Numbered from the stretch's first letter, positions 17,092 through 25,627 are shown. The stretch is 64,000 nucleotides of DNA from Streptomyces sparsogenes (GCF_001704635.1 NZ_MAXF01000015.1:1-64000); one strand, 5' to 3'. Program-made: numbers and translations. Notes: generated from the letters alone by a model not told the origin.

Positions 17092-19635
17092 TCAGCTCGT
17101 GTTGGTCTCCGCCGCTTCCAGACGGGCGCGGAGCTCCGGGGCACGGGGGCTGCCGCCTGACTCGTGGATCTCGACCGCGCGGCGCAGATGGCGTCGCAGC
17201 GAGGCCGTGTCGCCCGTCCGGGCCGCGATGTCCGCGAGCGTCTCGAGGGCTTGGGCCTCGTAGTGGGTGGCGTTCCGATCACGCAGCGCCCGGGCCGCTT
17301 CCTCCAGGGCCTCCACCGCCTCCGCGGTGCGGCCCAGGGCTTCGTACGCGACCCCGATGGCGGCCTGGGCACGCGCCGCCATGCGTACGTCGCCGAGCCC
17401 GCGCAGTCGCTCGTCGGCGTCGCGGAGGGTGGCGAGTCCCTCCTCGTGGCGTCCGGTCGCGCTCTGCGAGCAGCCCAGGAAGTACAGCGCGATGGCGACG
17501 CCGCGCTCCTCCCCCGCCTCGGCGCTCAGCGCGCGGGCGGCGGCGTACGCCTCGGCGGCGCGGGACGGGTCGAAACGGTCCCAGTACCGCCCGCTGAACT
17601 CCTGTACCGAGCCGCGCAGCAGGGTCAGGCGGCGGTCCTCAGGGGTGGCCGCCGCGGCCTCGTCGGCGCGGAGGATCGCGGTGTCGAGCTGCTGCCTGGC
17701 CCGCTCGAACTCGCCCAGGTCCATCAGCGGTCGCGACAGGACGGCGCGCAGGCGTGCCTCGGCCGCCGGCTGGCCGTCCCGCGCGGCGGCTTCGGCGCCC
17801 AGCTCGCCGGATTCGATCCAGTCGGCGAGGTGGCGGTGGTGGAGATACAGCGCGGTGAGGGCCTCGGCGAGCTGCCAGGTCTGCCGGTCCATGCCGCCGT
17901 GGGCGGCCGCCGCGCGCAGTACGGCGAGGGCGTCGGCGCGCTCGGCCTCGAGCCAGGCCAGCGCCGCCTCCCTGCCGTCCCCCTCGCCCCCGCTCCGGTT
18001 CCGGTCGAACGGGTCGGGGCCCGCCCGCCGCATCCGCTCCTCGTGGTCGGCGATCCGCAGCCGCCAGCCCATGATCGCCCGGTCGGCGAAGGCGGCCCCG
18101 GTCAGCTGGTATTCCATGGCGCGCGCCAGGGCGGCCTCCCGCTCCTCCGCGCCTGCCAGGTCCCGGGCGTGCAGCCGTACGAGGTCGTGGAGGCGGTAGC
18201 GGCCGTCCTCGCCGACGTCGAGCAGGGACGCCCGTTCCAGGGCGTCCAGCAGCGGGGTCACGGCGGAGGCGGGCAGCCCGCCGACGGCCGCGGCGCCGCC
18301 GGTGTCGAAGCTGCGGCCCGGGCAGGCTCCCAGCAGCCGGTACAGGCGGGCAACGTCCTGGGGCAGGTCGCGGTAGGCGACGGTGAAGACGGCGGACACG
18401 GTGTGCTCCTCCCCGGGGCGCGAGTCACCCATGCGCGGTCCGCCCATGCGCGGTCCGCCCATGCCCCGCTCCCCTGTCATGCTCAGGCCTGCCAGCCGGC
18501 GGTTCTCGTCGGCCAGCTCCGCCGCCAGCGCCGACAGCGTCAGCCGCCGGTGGACGGCCAGTCGGGCGGCGACCACGTAGAGCGCCACGGGCAGCCCGCC
18601 GCACCACTCCACCAGCCGCGCCGCGGCCTCTGGCTCGGCCCGTACGCGGTCCTCGCCGCACAGCCGGGCGAGCAGCCGCCTCCCGCTGTCGGCGCTCAGC
18701 GGCTCCACGGGCAGCAGCCGGGCGCCGTCCCACACCAGCTCGCCGAGCCGGTCCCGGCTGGTGGCCAGGACGACGCTGCCGGGCGCTTTGGGGATCAGCG
18801 CCCGGACCTGGGCGGGCTCGCTCACCTCGTCGAGGACGACCACGACCCGGCGCTCGGCGCTGTGGCTGCGGTAGTGGGCGGTCAGCTCGGCCAGGTCGCC
18901 GGACAGATACTCCTCGGCGACGCCGATGGAGCGCAGACAGTGGCGCAGCCCTTCGGAGACATCGCCTCCGGCCGCGCCTTCGCGGCGCAGCCTGGCGAAG
19001 TCCACGTACAGCTGGCCGCCGGGGAAGCGGTCGCGGGCGCGTTCCACCCAGCGCCGTACGGTGGCCCGCTTGCCGACGCCCGGCAGGCCGCTGAGCAGGG
19101 CGATCCGCGGTGACCCGGCGCCCGCGGGGCCGCCGGACCCGTCCGGCCCACCCGGCGCTACCGCCCCGTTCCGTCCGCCCGGTCCGCCCAGTCCGTCCGG
19201 TGCGTCCGGTCTATCCGATGCGTCTGGTCCGTCCGGTACGTCCGGTACGTCCGGTACGTCCGGTGCGTCCGGTCCGTTCGGTGCGCCCAGTCCGTTCGGT
19301 GCGCCCGGTACGTCGGGGGTCAGCCAGCCGTCCAGCTCCGCCAGCTCGGCCGTGCGGTTCTCGAACGACGCCGTGCCCGCGGGCACCTGCCGCGGCACCC
19401 GCGCCGGGGGCCTGGCGGGCGGCGCCTGATAGTGGAAGTGCACGTCGCCGTGCAGCTGCCCGGCCTGGACGACGGGGCCGTGGACGGTGCCGGAGACCTC
19501 GTTCCCCACCGTGGCTCCTACCGCGGGCCCCGCAGCAGCCCCCGCGGCGGGTCGTACGGCCGCCCCCGGCGCCCCCGGCGCGTCGCAGCCCTCCCGGTCC
19601 CGGTCATCGGCCCCACCGCCAGCGGCCCTTGACAC
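17092..19635 (-). CDS. STAND-family NB-ARC/TPR ATPase
   Basis: An 847-residue signal-transducing NTPase. N-terminally it has the motif GNEVSGTVHGPVVQAGQLHG (residues 44-63), a short beta-repeat common at the head of Streptomyces STAND proteins. A repetitive Pro/Asp/Gly linker (about 108-175) follows, then the NB-ARC core: P-loop GLPGVGKRAT (K189, with Arg replacing the usual Thr/Ser), Walker B VVVVLDE (D268), sensor SVVLATSRDRL, GLPVAL, and the MHD-like YRLHDLVRLHAR. The C-terminal half is helical with TPR-like units. Such proteins act as oligomerising switches in regulation or in anti-phage defence; no effector domain is apparent here. An internal MGGPR repeat precedes the winged-helix region. 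Start GTG 19635. The target is unknown. Confidence 0.85.
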   Translation of the reverse strand: MSRAAGGGADDRDREGCDAPGAPGAAVRPAAGAAAGPAVGATVGNEVSGTVHGPVVQAGQLHGDVHFHYQAPPARPPARVPRQVPAGTASFENRTAELAELDGWLTPDVPGAPNGLGAPNGPDAPDVPDVPDVPDGPDASDRPDAPDGLGGPGGRNGAVAPGGPDGSGGPAGAGSPRIALLSGLPGVGKRATVRRWVERARDRFPGGQLYVDFARLRREGAAGGDVSEGLRHCLRSIGVAEEYLSGDLAELTAHYRSHSAERRVVVVLDEVSEPAQVRALIPKAPGSVVLATSRDRLGELVWDGARLLPVEPLSADSGRRLLARLCGEDRVRAEPEAAARLVEWCGGLPVALYVVAARLAVHRRLTLSALAAELADENRRLAGLSMTGERGMGGPRMGGPRMGDSRPGEEHTVSAVFTVAYRDLPQDVARLYRLLGACPGRSFDTGGAAAVGGLPASAVTPLLDALERASLLDVGEDGRYRLHDLVRLHARDLAGAEEREAALARAMEYQLTGAAFADRAIMGWRLRIADHEERMRRAGPDPFDRNRSGGEGDGREAALAWLEAERADALAVLRAAAAHGGMDRQTWQLAEALTALYLHHRHLADWIESGELGAEAAARDGQPAAEARLRAVLSRPLMDLGEFERARQQLDTAILRADEAAAATPEDRRLTLLRGSVQEFSGRYWDRFDPSRAAEAYAAARALSAEAGEERGVAIALYFLGCSQSATGRHEEGLATLRDADERLRGLGDVRMAARAQAAIGVAYEALGRTAEAVEALEEAARALRDRNATHYEAQALETLADIAARTGDTASLRRHLRRAVEIHESGGSPRAPELRARLEAAETNTS
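19171..19310. repeat. Imperfect 9-bp minisatellite inside the STAND ATPase gene
   Basis: About fifteen imperfect copies of a 9-bp unit of the form GTACGTCCG / GTGCGTCCG run through this stretch, including three perfect tandem copies around 19235-19265. They encode the PDV/PDG/PDA tripeptides of the linker between the N-terminal motif and the P-loop. The unit keeps the frame, so copy number would change linker length only. Confidence 0.8.
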
Positions 19636-19729
19636 CTCGTCGCCCCCTGATCGCTCCGCGCATCCGGAGGAGTCACGCTACTGGACGCGAGCGTAGGATC
19701 CGGTCATCTCATCCGGAGGAGTCCTCACC

Positions 19730-20272
19730 ATGTCGTCCCAGATAGCGCTGTTGCGCGGCATCAATGTCGGCGGCCACAACAAGTTCCCGATGGCGCGCCA
19801 GCGCGAGCTGATGCGGGACCTGGGCTTCGAGGACGTCACCGTCCATCTGCAGACCGGCAACATCGTCTTCGCCGACCCCGGCACCCCGCCCGAGCAGACC
19901 GCCCGTACGATCACCGACCGCATCTCGGCCGACCTCGGGCTGACGGTGCCGGTGATCGTCCGTACCCGGGACGAGCTGGCCGCCGCCGTCGAGGCGAATC
20001 CGTACCCCGAGGCCGCGGCCGAGCCCAAGACGCTGCACGTGGTGTTCCTGTCGGCCGCGCCGGCCGACCCGGCCGCGCTGGACGCCGTGGACCCGGCCCC
20101 GTACGCCCCGGACGAGTTCCGACTGTCCGGGCGGGAGATCTATCTGCGCACGCCAGGCGGCATCGGCCGCTCCAAGCTGGCGGAGAGGGTCACCCGGGTG
20201 CGGCTCGGCGTGACGGCGACGGCCCGCAACTGGAACACGGTCACCAAGCTGCTGGCGCTGGCCGACGCCTGA
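19730..20272 (+). CDS. DUF1697 domain-containing protein
   Basis: A 180-residue protein that matches the DUF1697 pattern across its length: IALLRGINVGGHNKFPMARQ at the N-terminus, VHLQTGNIVFAD, and the C-terminal GRSKLAERVTRVRLGVTATARNWNTV. The family is small, cytoplasmic and uncharacterised, with a ferredoxin-like fold suggested. The start has GGAGGAG 8 nt before ATG. Curiously the 14-bp string CATCCGGAGGAGTC that holds this site occurs twice (19661-19674 and 19710-19723), with a TAGGAT -10-like hexamer between (19694-19699). It is divergent from the STAND gene across 94 bp. The following 110 bp to the next gene is almost pure C/G with GGCC-rich inverted repeats and may terminate both convergent transcripts. 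Confidence 0.88.
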   Translation: MSSQIALLRGINVGGHNKFPMARQRELMRDLGFEDVTVHLQTGNIVFADPGTPPEQTARTITDRISADLGLTVPVIVRTRDELAAAVEANPYPEAAAEPKTLHVVFLSAAPADPAALDAVDPAPYAPDEFRLSGREIYLRTPGGIGRSKLAERVTRVRLGVTATARNWNTVTKLLALADA

Positions 20273-20383
20273 CCCGCCCCCGGCCCCCCGGCCCCGGCCC
20301 CCGGCCAACCGGCCGCGCCGGCCCGGCCCCCGGCCCCACCCCCCGGCGTCCGCCTCGGCCCGGGCAGGAGCCCGCCGCGCCGC

Positions 20384-20854
20384 TCAGCTCCAGCCGTAGC
20401 GCTGCCTCAGCCGGGCCACGACCCGGTCGAAGCGCGGCCGGTCCAGCGCGCAGGCCTCCCGGCGCATGCCCTCCGGGTGCACCCGCAGCACCCGGTCGAG
20501 GTCCACCCACGAGTCGCGCCCGGCCCGGTCCCAGGGCCCCGCGCCGATGACCACCCACTCGCGGTCGCCGTCGTGCCGCTTGCTGGACAGCTGTACGGCC
20601 AGCAGCGTCCCGCCGCGCTCCCGGGCGACGACGAGCACCGGCCGGTCCTTGCCCCGGCCGTCCATCTCCTCGTACGGCACCCAGGTCCAGACGATCTCCC
20701 CCGGGTCCGGGTCGCCGTCCGGGTCCGGCGCGTACTGGGTGCGGACGCGGCCGACCTGGCGCGGCCGCGCCTCCACGGTGGCGGCGGGGCCCGTGCTGCC
20801 CGGCAGCGGGGCGGCGCCGCCGGGCTCGTTGAATGGCGTGATCACGGCGCACAC
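20384..20854 (-). CDS. PemK/MazF-like protein
   Basis: A 156-residue protein with the PemK/MazF beta-barrel pattern in its second half: GEIVWTWVPYEEMDGRGKDRPVLVVARERGGTLLAVQLSSK, where GEIVW and KDRPVLV are the family hallmarks, then the Arg-containing LDRVLRVHPEGM. The N-terminal 50 residues are Pro/Gly-rich and not conserved. MazF family toxins are sequence-specific endoribonucleases, but no antitoxin-sized gene is adjacent here; the neighbours are convergent (DUF1697) or divergent (membrane protein). It may therefore be a domesticated member; toxicity is not implied. The start may be three codons in, at GTG 20845. Confidence 0.75.
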   Translation of the reverse strand: MCAVITPFNEPGGAAPLPGSTGPAATVEARPRQVGRVRTQYAPDPDGDPDPGEIVWTWVPYEEMDGRGKDRPVLVVARERGGTLLAVQLSSKRHDGDREWVVIGAGPWDRAGRDSWVDLDRVLRVHPEGMRREACALDRPRFDRVVARLRQRYGWS

Positions 20855-20955
20855 GTTAGTCCGTCCGTGGTTCCGGGTGGCGTGTGAGGGGCCGCTCAGG
20901 TGGCAAGCCGACGTAGTGATGCCTGTGTGACTCCTGATGCGGGAAGGGGCAGAAC

Positions 20956-22179
20956 GTGCCAGATGTTCTCGACCCAGTGGCGGACCTCGTCAAACGGCGG
21001 AAAGACCCGGTGGTCGTGCAGACGCTGCGCTCCACGGCCGCCGCGACCATCGCGTATGTCGTCGCCCTGCGGCTGAGCAGCGAGCCGGCCCCGCTCACCG
21101 CGCCGCTCACCGCCCTGCTGGTGGTGCAGGTCACCCTCTACGCCACCATCACCACCGGCATCCGCCGGGTGAACTCCGTGGTCGTCGGCGTGATGATCGC
21201 GATCGGGTTCAGCGCGCTGGTGGGGCTGACCTGGTGGAGCCTGGGGCTGATCATCCTGGTCGCGCTGACCGTGGGCCACTTCGTACGGGTCAGCGAGTTC
21301 GTCGCCGAGGTGGCGATCAGCGCGATGCTGGTCCTCGGCGTGACCCGGGTCGCGAACACGGCCTGGGACCGGGTGCTGGAGACGCTGATCGGCGCCGGGG
21401 TGGGGCTGGCCTTCAACCTGCTGTTCGCCCCGCCGGTGTGGGTGGAGACCGCCGGGAAGTCCATCGAGGACCTGGCCCGCCGCATGCGCCGGCTGCTGCT
21501 GCACATCGGCGAGGAGCTCGGCGGCCACACCCCTGTCGAGCGCGCCGCCGCCCGGCTCCACGAGGCCCGCCGCCTCGACCAGGACATCGCCCAGGTGGAC
21601 GCCGCCCTCCGGCAGGCGGAGGACAGCCTGCGGCTCAACCCCCGCGTCAAGGAGGGGCTGCTCTACCGCGTCGTGCTGCGCACCGGCCTGGACACCCTGG
21701 AGATCTGCATGGTCGTCCTGCGCGTCCTGGCCCGCACCCTCACCGACCTCGCCAAGAAACGGACCGACGAGCCCCTGTTCCCCTCCGACGTGGCGACCGC
21801 CCTGGAGGACCTCTTCGTCCACCTCGCCGCGGCCGTCGAGAGCTTCGCCGTCCTGGTCACCACCCAGGTCAGCGCGAACGCCGAGGAGGCCGAGACCCGG
21901 CTGGCCAGCGAGCTCGTCAAGGCCCACGCGAGCCGCGACGTCGTCGCCCACACCCTCCTCGAACGGGTCCAGCAGCACCCGCGCCAGTGGCAGCTCCAGG
22001 GCGCCCTGCTCGCCGAGATCGACCGGATCCTCGACGAGCTGGACATGGAACAGCGCTCGATGCGCCTGATGGAAGAACTCGACCGCAACGCCCGCGAGCA
22101 GCGCGAGCGCTACCCCTTCCTGCACAAGATCCAGCGCTGGCTCCGCGGCGACCGCGCGGAGCGGCCCGGCGCGGCCTGA
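20956..22179 (+). CDS. Aromatic acid exporter family (FUSC-like) membrane protein
   Basis: A 407-residue protein whose first 170 residues hold about five membrane segments (TLRSTAAATIAYVVALRL; LTALLVVQVTLYATITTG; VVVGVMIAIGFSALVGL; LGLIILVALTVGHFV; VLETLIGAGVGLAFNLLF) matching the ArAE/FUSC module. The remaining 230 residues are cytoplasmic, charged and helical, probably coiled coil. Proteins of this half-length type may dimerise to export aromatic acids or related stress metabolites. The GTG start is preceded by GGAAGGGG. It diverges from the PemK-like gene across about 100 bp, which must hold both promoters. Confidence 0.82.
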   Translation: MPDVLDPVADLVKRRKDPVVVQTLRSTAAATIAYVVALRLSSEPAPLTAPLTALLVVQVTLYATITTGIRRVNSVVVGVMIAIGFSALVGLTWWSLGLIILVALTVGHFVRVSEFVAEVAISAMLVLGVTRVANTAWDRVLETLIGAGVGLAFNLLFAPPVWVETAGKSIEDLARRMRRLLLHIGEELGGHTPVERAAARLHEARRLDQDIAQVDAALRQAEDSLRLNPRVKEGLLYRVVLRTGLDTLEICMVVLRVLARTLTDLAKKRTDEPLFPSDVATALEDLFVHLAAAVESFAVLVTTQVSANAEEAETRLASELVKAHASRDVVAHTLLERVQQHPRQWQLQGALLAEIDRILDELDMEQRSMRLMEELDRNAREQRERYPFLHKIQRWLRGDRAERPGAA

Positions 22180-22284
22180 TCGGCCGTGCCGCGGGCCCGC
22201 CCCGCCGCAAAATCGGTGGCCGGTCCGCTCGCCCACGCCCCACAGTGGTGGCACACCACACAACGAGGGACGGGGGACCCGAGC

Positions 22285-23361
22285 ATGTCGACGCTGCGCG
22301 TCACCGCCGAGCGGCTGACCATCCATGAGCACCCGAACGCCGACGCACTGGAGCTGGCGCAGGTGGGGCTGTACCGGGCCGTGGTGGCCAAGGGAGCCTT
22401 CCGGTCGGGCGAGTTCGCCGTGTACGTGCCGGAGCAGGCGGTGCTGCCCGCGGAACTGATCGACGAACTGGGGCTGACCGGCAAGCTGGCGGGGGCCGGG
22501 CACAACCGGGTCAAGGCGATCCGGCTGCGCGGGGAGTTGTCCCAGGGGCTGGTGTGCCGGCCGCGGGCGCTGGCGGAGGTGGACCTGGAGCGGGCGGCCC
22601 GCGAGGGCGTGGACTTCGCCGAGCGGCTCGGGATCGTCAAGTGGGTGCCGCCGGTGCCGATCTCGATGAGCGGGGACGTGGAGCCCTCGCCGGATCTGCT
22701 GCCGTGGATCGACATCGAGAACCTCAAGCGCTACCCGGACGTGTTCGAGGACGGGGAGCCCGTCGCGGTCACCGAGAAGCTGCACGGGACGGCGTGCTGC
22801 CTGACGTACTGCGCGGACGGCGGGGAGGTGCGCGTGACGTCGAAGGGCCTGGGGGCCCAGCGGCTGGCGCTGGTGGAGGACGAGAAGAACCTCTACTGGC
22901 GTGCCATGCGCGGGCACGGCGTGGCCGCCGTGGCGGCGCGGGTGGCCGCCGAGCTGGGTGCGGCGCGGGTCGGGATCTTCGGCGAGGTGTACGGGGACGG
23001 GGTGCAGGACCTCGGGTACGGGACCGACAGCCGGCGCGGGGTCCCCGGGTACGCCGTGTTCGACGTCGCGGTGGACGTCGGCGGGCGGGTGCGCTGGCTG
23101 GATCCGGAGGAGGTGGCGAAGGCACTGGACGGCCGGCTGCCGGTGGTCCCGACGCTGTACGCCGGGCCGTACGACGCCCGGCGGGTGCTGGAGCTGGCCG
23201 ACGGGCGCGAGACCGTCTCCGGCACCGGCCTGCACATCAGGGAGGGGGTGGTGGTGCGGGCGACGAGCGACCGGTACAGCCCGGTGCTCGGCGGCCGGGC
23301 CATCGCCAAGGTGGTCAGCGGCGCGTATCTGACGCGCAAGGGCGGCACCGAGTACGAGTAG
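22285..23361 (+). CDS. ATP-dependent RNA ligase, DraRnl (Rnl5) type
   Basis: A 358-residue nucleotidyltransferase that seals RNA ends. Motif I is TEKLHGT, with the AMP-accepting lysine at K165; motif III-like GIFGEVYGDGVQDL, motif IV EGVVVR and motif V KVVSGAYL are in the expected order. The first 120 residues form an extra N-terminal domain (TIHEHPNADALELAQVG; YRAVVAKGAF) of OB type. An N-terminal OB module before the catalytic domain is the layout of the Deinococcus DraRnl clade, which seals 3'-OH/5'-phosphate nicks in RNA-containing duplexes. The ATG at 22285 follows GAGGGACGGGGG. It converges with an ADP-ribosylglycohydrolase gene 44 bp away. The physiological RNA target is unknown. Confidence 0.88.
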   Translation: MSTLRVTAERLTIHEHPNADALELAQVGLYRAVVAKGAFRSGEFAVYVPEQAVLPAELIDELGLTGKLAGAGHNRVKAIRLRGELSQGLVCRPRALAEVDLERAAREGVDFAERLGIVKWVPPVPISMSGDVEPSPDLLPWIDIENLKRYPDVFEDGEPVAVTEKLHGTACCLTYCADGGEVRVTSKGLGAQRLALVEDEKNLYWRAMRGHGVAAVAARVAAELGAARVGIFGEVYGDGVQDLGYGTDSRRGVPGYAVFDVAVDVGGRVRWLDPEEVAKALDGRLPVVPTLYAGPYDARRVLELADGRETVSGTGLHIREGVVVRATSDRYSPVLGGRAIAKVVSGAYLTRKGGTEYE

Positions 23362-23405
23362 GGAACGCGTGCGCCTTGGAGGGTCGTCCGGCGGCCTGGT
23401 CGGTG

Positions 23406-24611
23406 TCAGTAGAGCGGGTAGCGCGAGTCCGGGAAGATCCTGCCGTCGTATTCGTACATCTCGATCGACTGGTGGAACACGGAGGAGAAGTCGTCCGCGA
23501 CTTCGGCGATGGTGCCCCGGCCCTCGATCCGCGTCAGCCACATCGGGGGCAGGCGGAGGTCGCCGTAGTGGGCGCCCAGCAGATTGCCGCAGATGGAGCC
23601 CGTCGAGTCGCTGTCGCCCGAGTGGTTCACGGACAGCAGCAGGGCCCTCTGGAGGGGGGTGCGCCGCCACTTCGGGTCGTAGCCGATGCCGCCGCCCTTG
23701 TTGTAGAGGCCGGGCCGCGGCGTCGCGTGGGCGAGGGCGCTGTAGACCGCGATGGCCAGGGCCTCCTCGGCGATCCAGCCGCCGCCGAGCGTTTCGGTCT
23801 TCTCGGCGCTGGGCTCCCCCTCCGCCGCCAGGGCGACGGCCTTGCGCAGGGCGGCGCTGGTCTCCTCGTGTCCCGGGTAGCGGGCCAGCAGTTCGAGGGT
23901 GCGCAGGACGGAGCCTTCCATGGAGTCGCCCTCGACGAGGTGGGCGATCATGGCGGCCAGGGCGCCCGCCGCGTACGAGCCGGTGGGGTGGCCGTGGGTG
24001 ATCCGGGCGCAGCGGGCGGCGAGTTCGAAGCAGTCGGGCGCGCTCGCGCCCGTGAGGCCGAAGGGGGCGGAGCGAATCACGGTGCCGCAGCCCTTGGAGC
24101 CGGTGTTCACCGGGCCGGGGGTGCCGTCGAGCGGGTCGGAGTGGGTGGGGATGTGGTCGTGTTCGAGGCCGGACAGGCAGGCGTTGCCGGGGGCGCGGCG
24201 GGCGTACAGCCACGGCTGTTCGCGCAGCCAGCCGGAGCGGACGAGGTCGTGCTCCTGGCGGGCGGGGGGCGGCGCGGGGTGGGTCTGGGTCTCGAGCCAG
24301 CGCAGGTAGGCGTTGCGCACGATGGCGATCTCGGCGCCGCCGATGCCCTTGAGGGAGGCCCTGGCGCAGGCCCGTATCAGCCCCTCCGCGGTGAACAGGG
24401 TCATCTGGGTGTCGTCGGTGATCCGGCCGGTGACGCCGTCGGAGTCCGGGACGAGAGCGGTGATCCCGTCCGGCCCGTAGGTCTCGCGGATCCGGCTCAG
24501 GGACAGGAACTCGATCGGGTTGCCCAGGGCGTCGCCGATCGCTCCCCCGAGCAGGCAGCCGCGGATGCGGGCCCTCCGGGCGGCCGTCTCGTCCCATGAC
24601 TCGCGGATCAT
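23406..24611 (-). CDS. ADP-ribosylglycohydrolase family protein
   Basis: A 401-residue DraG/ARH-type hydrolase that removes ADP-ribose from modified targets. It has the N-terminal GCLLGGAIGDALGNPIEF, the first metal motif TDDTQMTLFTAEGL (about residues 65-78) and the second metal motif HSGDSDSTGSICGN near residue 345, so both Mg2+/Mn2+ sites are complete. Many family members are about 300 residues; the extra 100 lie mainly in the middle (QTHPAPPPARQEHDLVRSG onwards). The gene faces the RNA ligase, and ADP-ribosylation of RNA ends is known in other systems, so a joint role in RNA repair is conceivable but not shown. It is divergent from the DUF6343 gene. Confidence 0.9.
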   Translation of the reverse strand: MIRESWDETAARRARIRGCLLGGAIGDALGNPIEFLSLSRIRETYGPDGITALVPDSDGVTGRITDDTQMTLFTAEGLIRACARASLKGIGGAEIAIVRNAYLRWLETQTHPAPPPARQEHDLVRSGWLREQPWLYARRAPGNACLSGLEHDHIPTHSDPLDGTPGPVNTGSKGCGTVIRSAPFGLTGASAPDCFELAARCARITHGHPTGSYAAGALAAMIAHLVEGDSMEGSVLRTLELLARYPGHEETSAALRKAVALAAEGEPSAEKTETLGGGWIAEEALAIAVYSALAHATPRPGLYNKGGGIGYDPKWRRTPLQRALLLSVNHSGDSDSTGSICGNLLGAHYGDLRLPPMWLTRIEGRGTIAEVADDFSSVFHQSIEMYEYDGRIFPDSRYPLY

Positions 24612-24660
24612 CGCGCGGCTCCTCAGGGGGTAGTGCTGACGTGCTCAGGCCATGCTCCCA

Positions 24661-24746
24661 GATGGCGGCAGGCCGGAGGGCGGGCGGGGCGGCAGGCCCG
24701 ATGGCCGCGGTCCGGAGGGCGGGCGGGCCCGATGGCGGCAGGCCGG
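24661..24746. repeat. Interleaved direct repeats in the ARH-DUF6343 divergent intergenic region
   Basis: GATGGCGGCAGGCCGG occurs exactly at 24661-24676 and 24731-24746, and CCGGAGGGCGGGCGGG exactly at 24673-24688 and 24712-24727. The 209-bp region between the two divergent genes must contain both promoters and is very G-rich on the plus strand, ending in GGGGTGCCGGGGTGCCGGGG. No gene is seen in it. Confidence 0.75.
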
Positions 24747-24820
24747 TCGGCGCGGGGGGTGCGGGGGTGCCGGGGTGCCGGGGGGCGCGGCGGTAGATTC
24801 GAAGTGGGAGATGGTGCGCC

Positions 24821-25156
24821 ATGCCGAGCCGGATGATCCGTACGGGCGACGAGCCGCTGCACGCGCGCAGCCCGCTGCGCATGCGGTGCGCGCTGGCCCT
24901 GTGGGGGCTGGCCTGGACCGTCGCGGGCACGGTGGCGTTCTGGCTGGCCCACCGTCCCGGTTGGGCCGCCGTCTGCGGGGTGCTCGCCGCCGTCACCCTC
25001 ACCGATCTGGTGCTGGTCCTCCGGCACATCCGGCAGGGGCCGCACTACCAGCCCGGGCGGGACGTGCCGCCGTACGCGCCGGTGCGCGGCCCGTATCCGG
25101 CGGGCCCGCGGCGGGTGAGACGGGTCAGCCGTTTTCGCCGAAGCGCGCGGCCTTGA
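24821..25156 (+). CDS. DUF6343 family small membrane protein
   Basis: A 111-residue protein with the family pattern RTGDEPLHARSPLRMRCALALWG, two membrane segments (LWGLAWTVAGTVAFWLAH and AAVCGVLAAVTLTDLVLVL) and the ending RHIRQGPHYQPGRDVPPY. The function of the family is unknown; it is typical of Streptomyces. The C-terminal 10-15 residues are Arg-rich and are read from DNA that also encodes the end of the convergent TPR protein, a tail-to-tail overlap of 32 bp. Confidence 0.8.
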   Translation: MPSRMIRTGDEPLHARSPLRMRCALALWGLAWTVAGTVAFWLAHRPGWAAVCGVLAAVTLTDLVLVLRHIRQGPHYQPGRDVPPYAPVRGPYPAGPRRVRRVSRFRRSARP

Positions 25157-25493
25157 CGAAGTCGGGGCGCGGGTCGAGGGCCGCCGCCAGGCGGAAGTGG
25201 CGGGTGGCCTCGGCGGGGCGGTTGGCGCGCTCCAGGGTGCGGCCGAGGGCGAAGTGGGCGAAGGCGTTGTCCGGTTCCCGCTCCAGGACGAGCTGGAACT
25301 CCAGCTCCGCGGCCCTGAGCTGCGCCGCGCCGAAGAAGGCGCGGGCCCGCAGCAGCCGGGCGGCGGTGTTCTCGGGGTGGGCGGTGATGACCGAATCGAG
25401 CAGCTTCACGGCGCCGCGCGGGTCGCGGGCGGCCAGCAGTTGCTCGGCCGCGCGGTAGTCGATGACATGGGTCTCGGGCGTGGGCTCGGGCAC
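25125..25493 (-). CDS. Tetratricopeptide repeat protein
   Basis: A 122-residue, all-helical protein of roughly three TPR units (about residues 12-45, 46-79 and 80-113), for instance NTAARLLRARAFFGAAQLRAAELEFQ and NAFAHFALGRTLERANRPAEATRHFR. It has no signal peptide or other domain and is probably a cytoplasmic adaptor. The start at 25493 (MPEPTPETHVIDY) is conserved-looking. Its last ten codons overlap the end of the convergent DUF6343 gene. Confidence 0.85.
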   Translation of the reverse strand: MPEPTPETHVIDYRAAEQLLAARDPRGAVKLLDSVITAHPENTAARLLRARAFFGAAQLRAAELEFQLVLEREPDNAFAHFALGRTLERANRPAEATRHFRLAAALDPRPDFVKAARFGENG

Positions 25494-25627
25494 GACCGTT
25501 TCCTTCCCGGAACGCGCTGACGATCACCATCGCTGCGAGATGATCGTCGGACGAGGTGATCGCTGGTACGGGTCTTCAACAATGCCGCAGCACGGCGCAT
25601 TCCCGCCAGAGGCCGTCAGAGCCGGAG

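Noticed and set aside
20384..20854. Toxin-antitoxin module
   Set aside because: The PemK/MazF-like protein has no small antitoxin gene on either side, so I do not call a module.
20896..25029. Open frame of about 1380 codons on the minus strand
   Set aside because: It crosses three real genes (membrane protein, RNA ligase, ADP-ribosylglycohydrolase) in wrong frames; low-complexity Arg/Pro/Ala translation.
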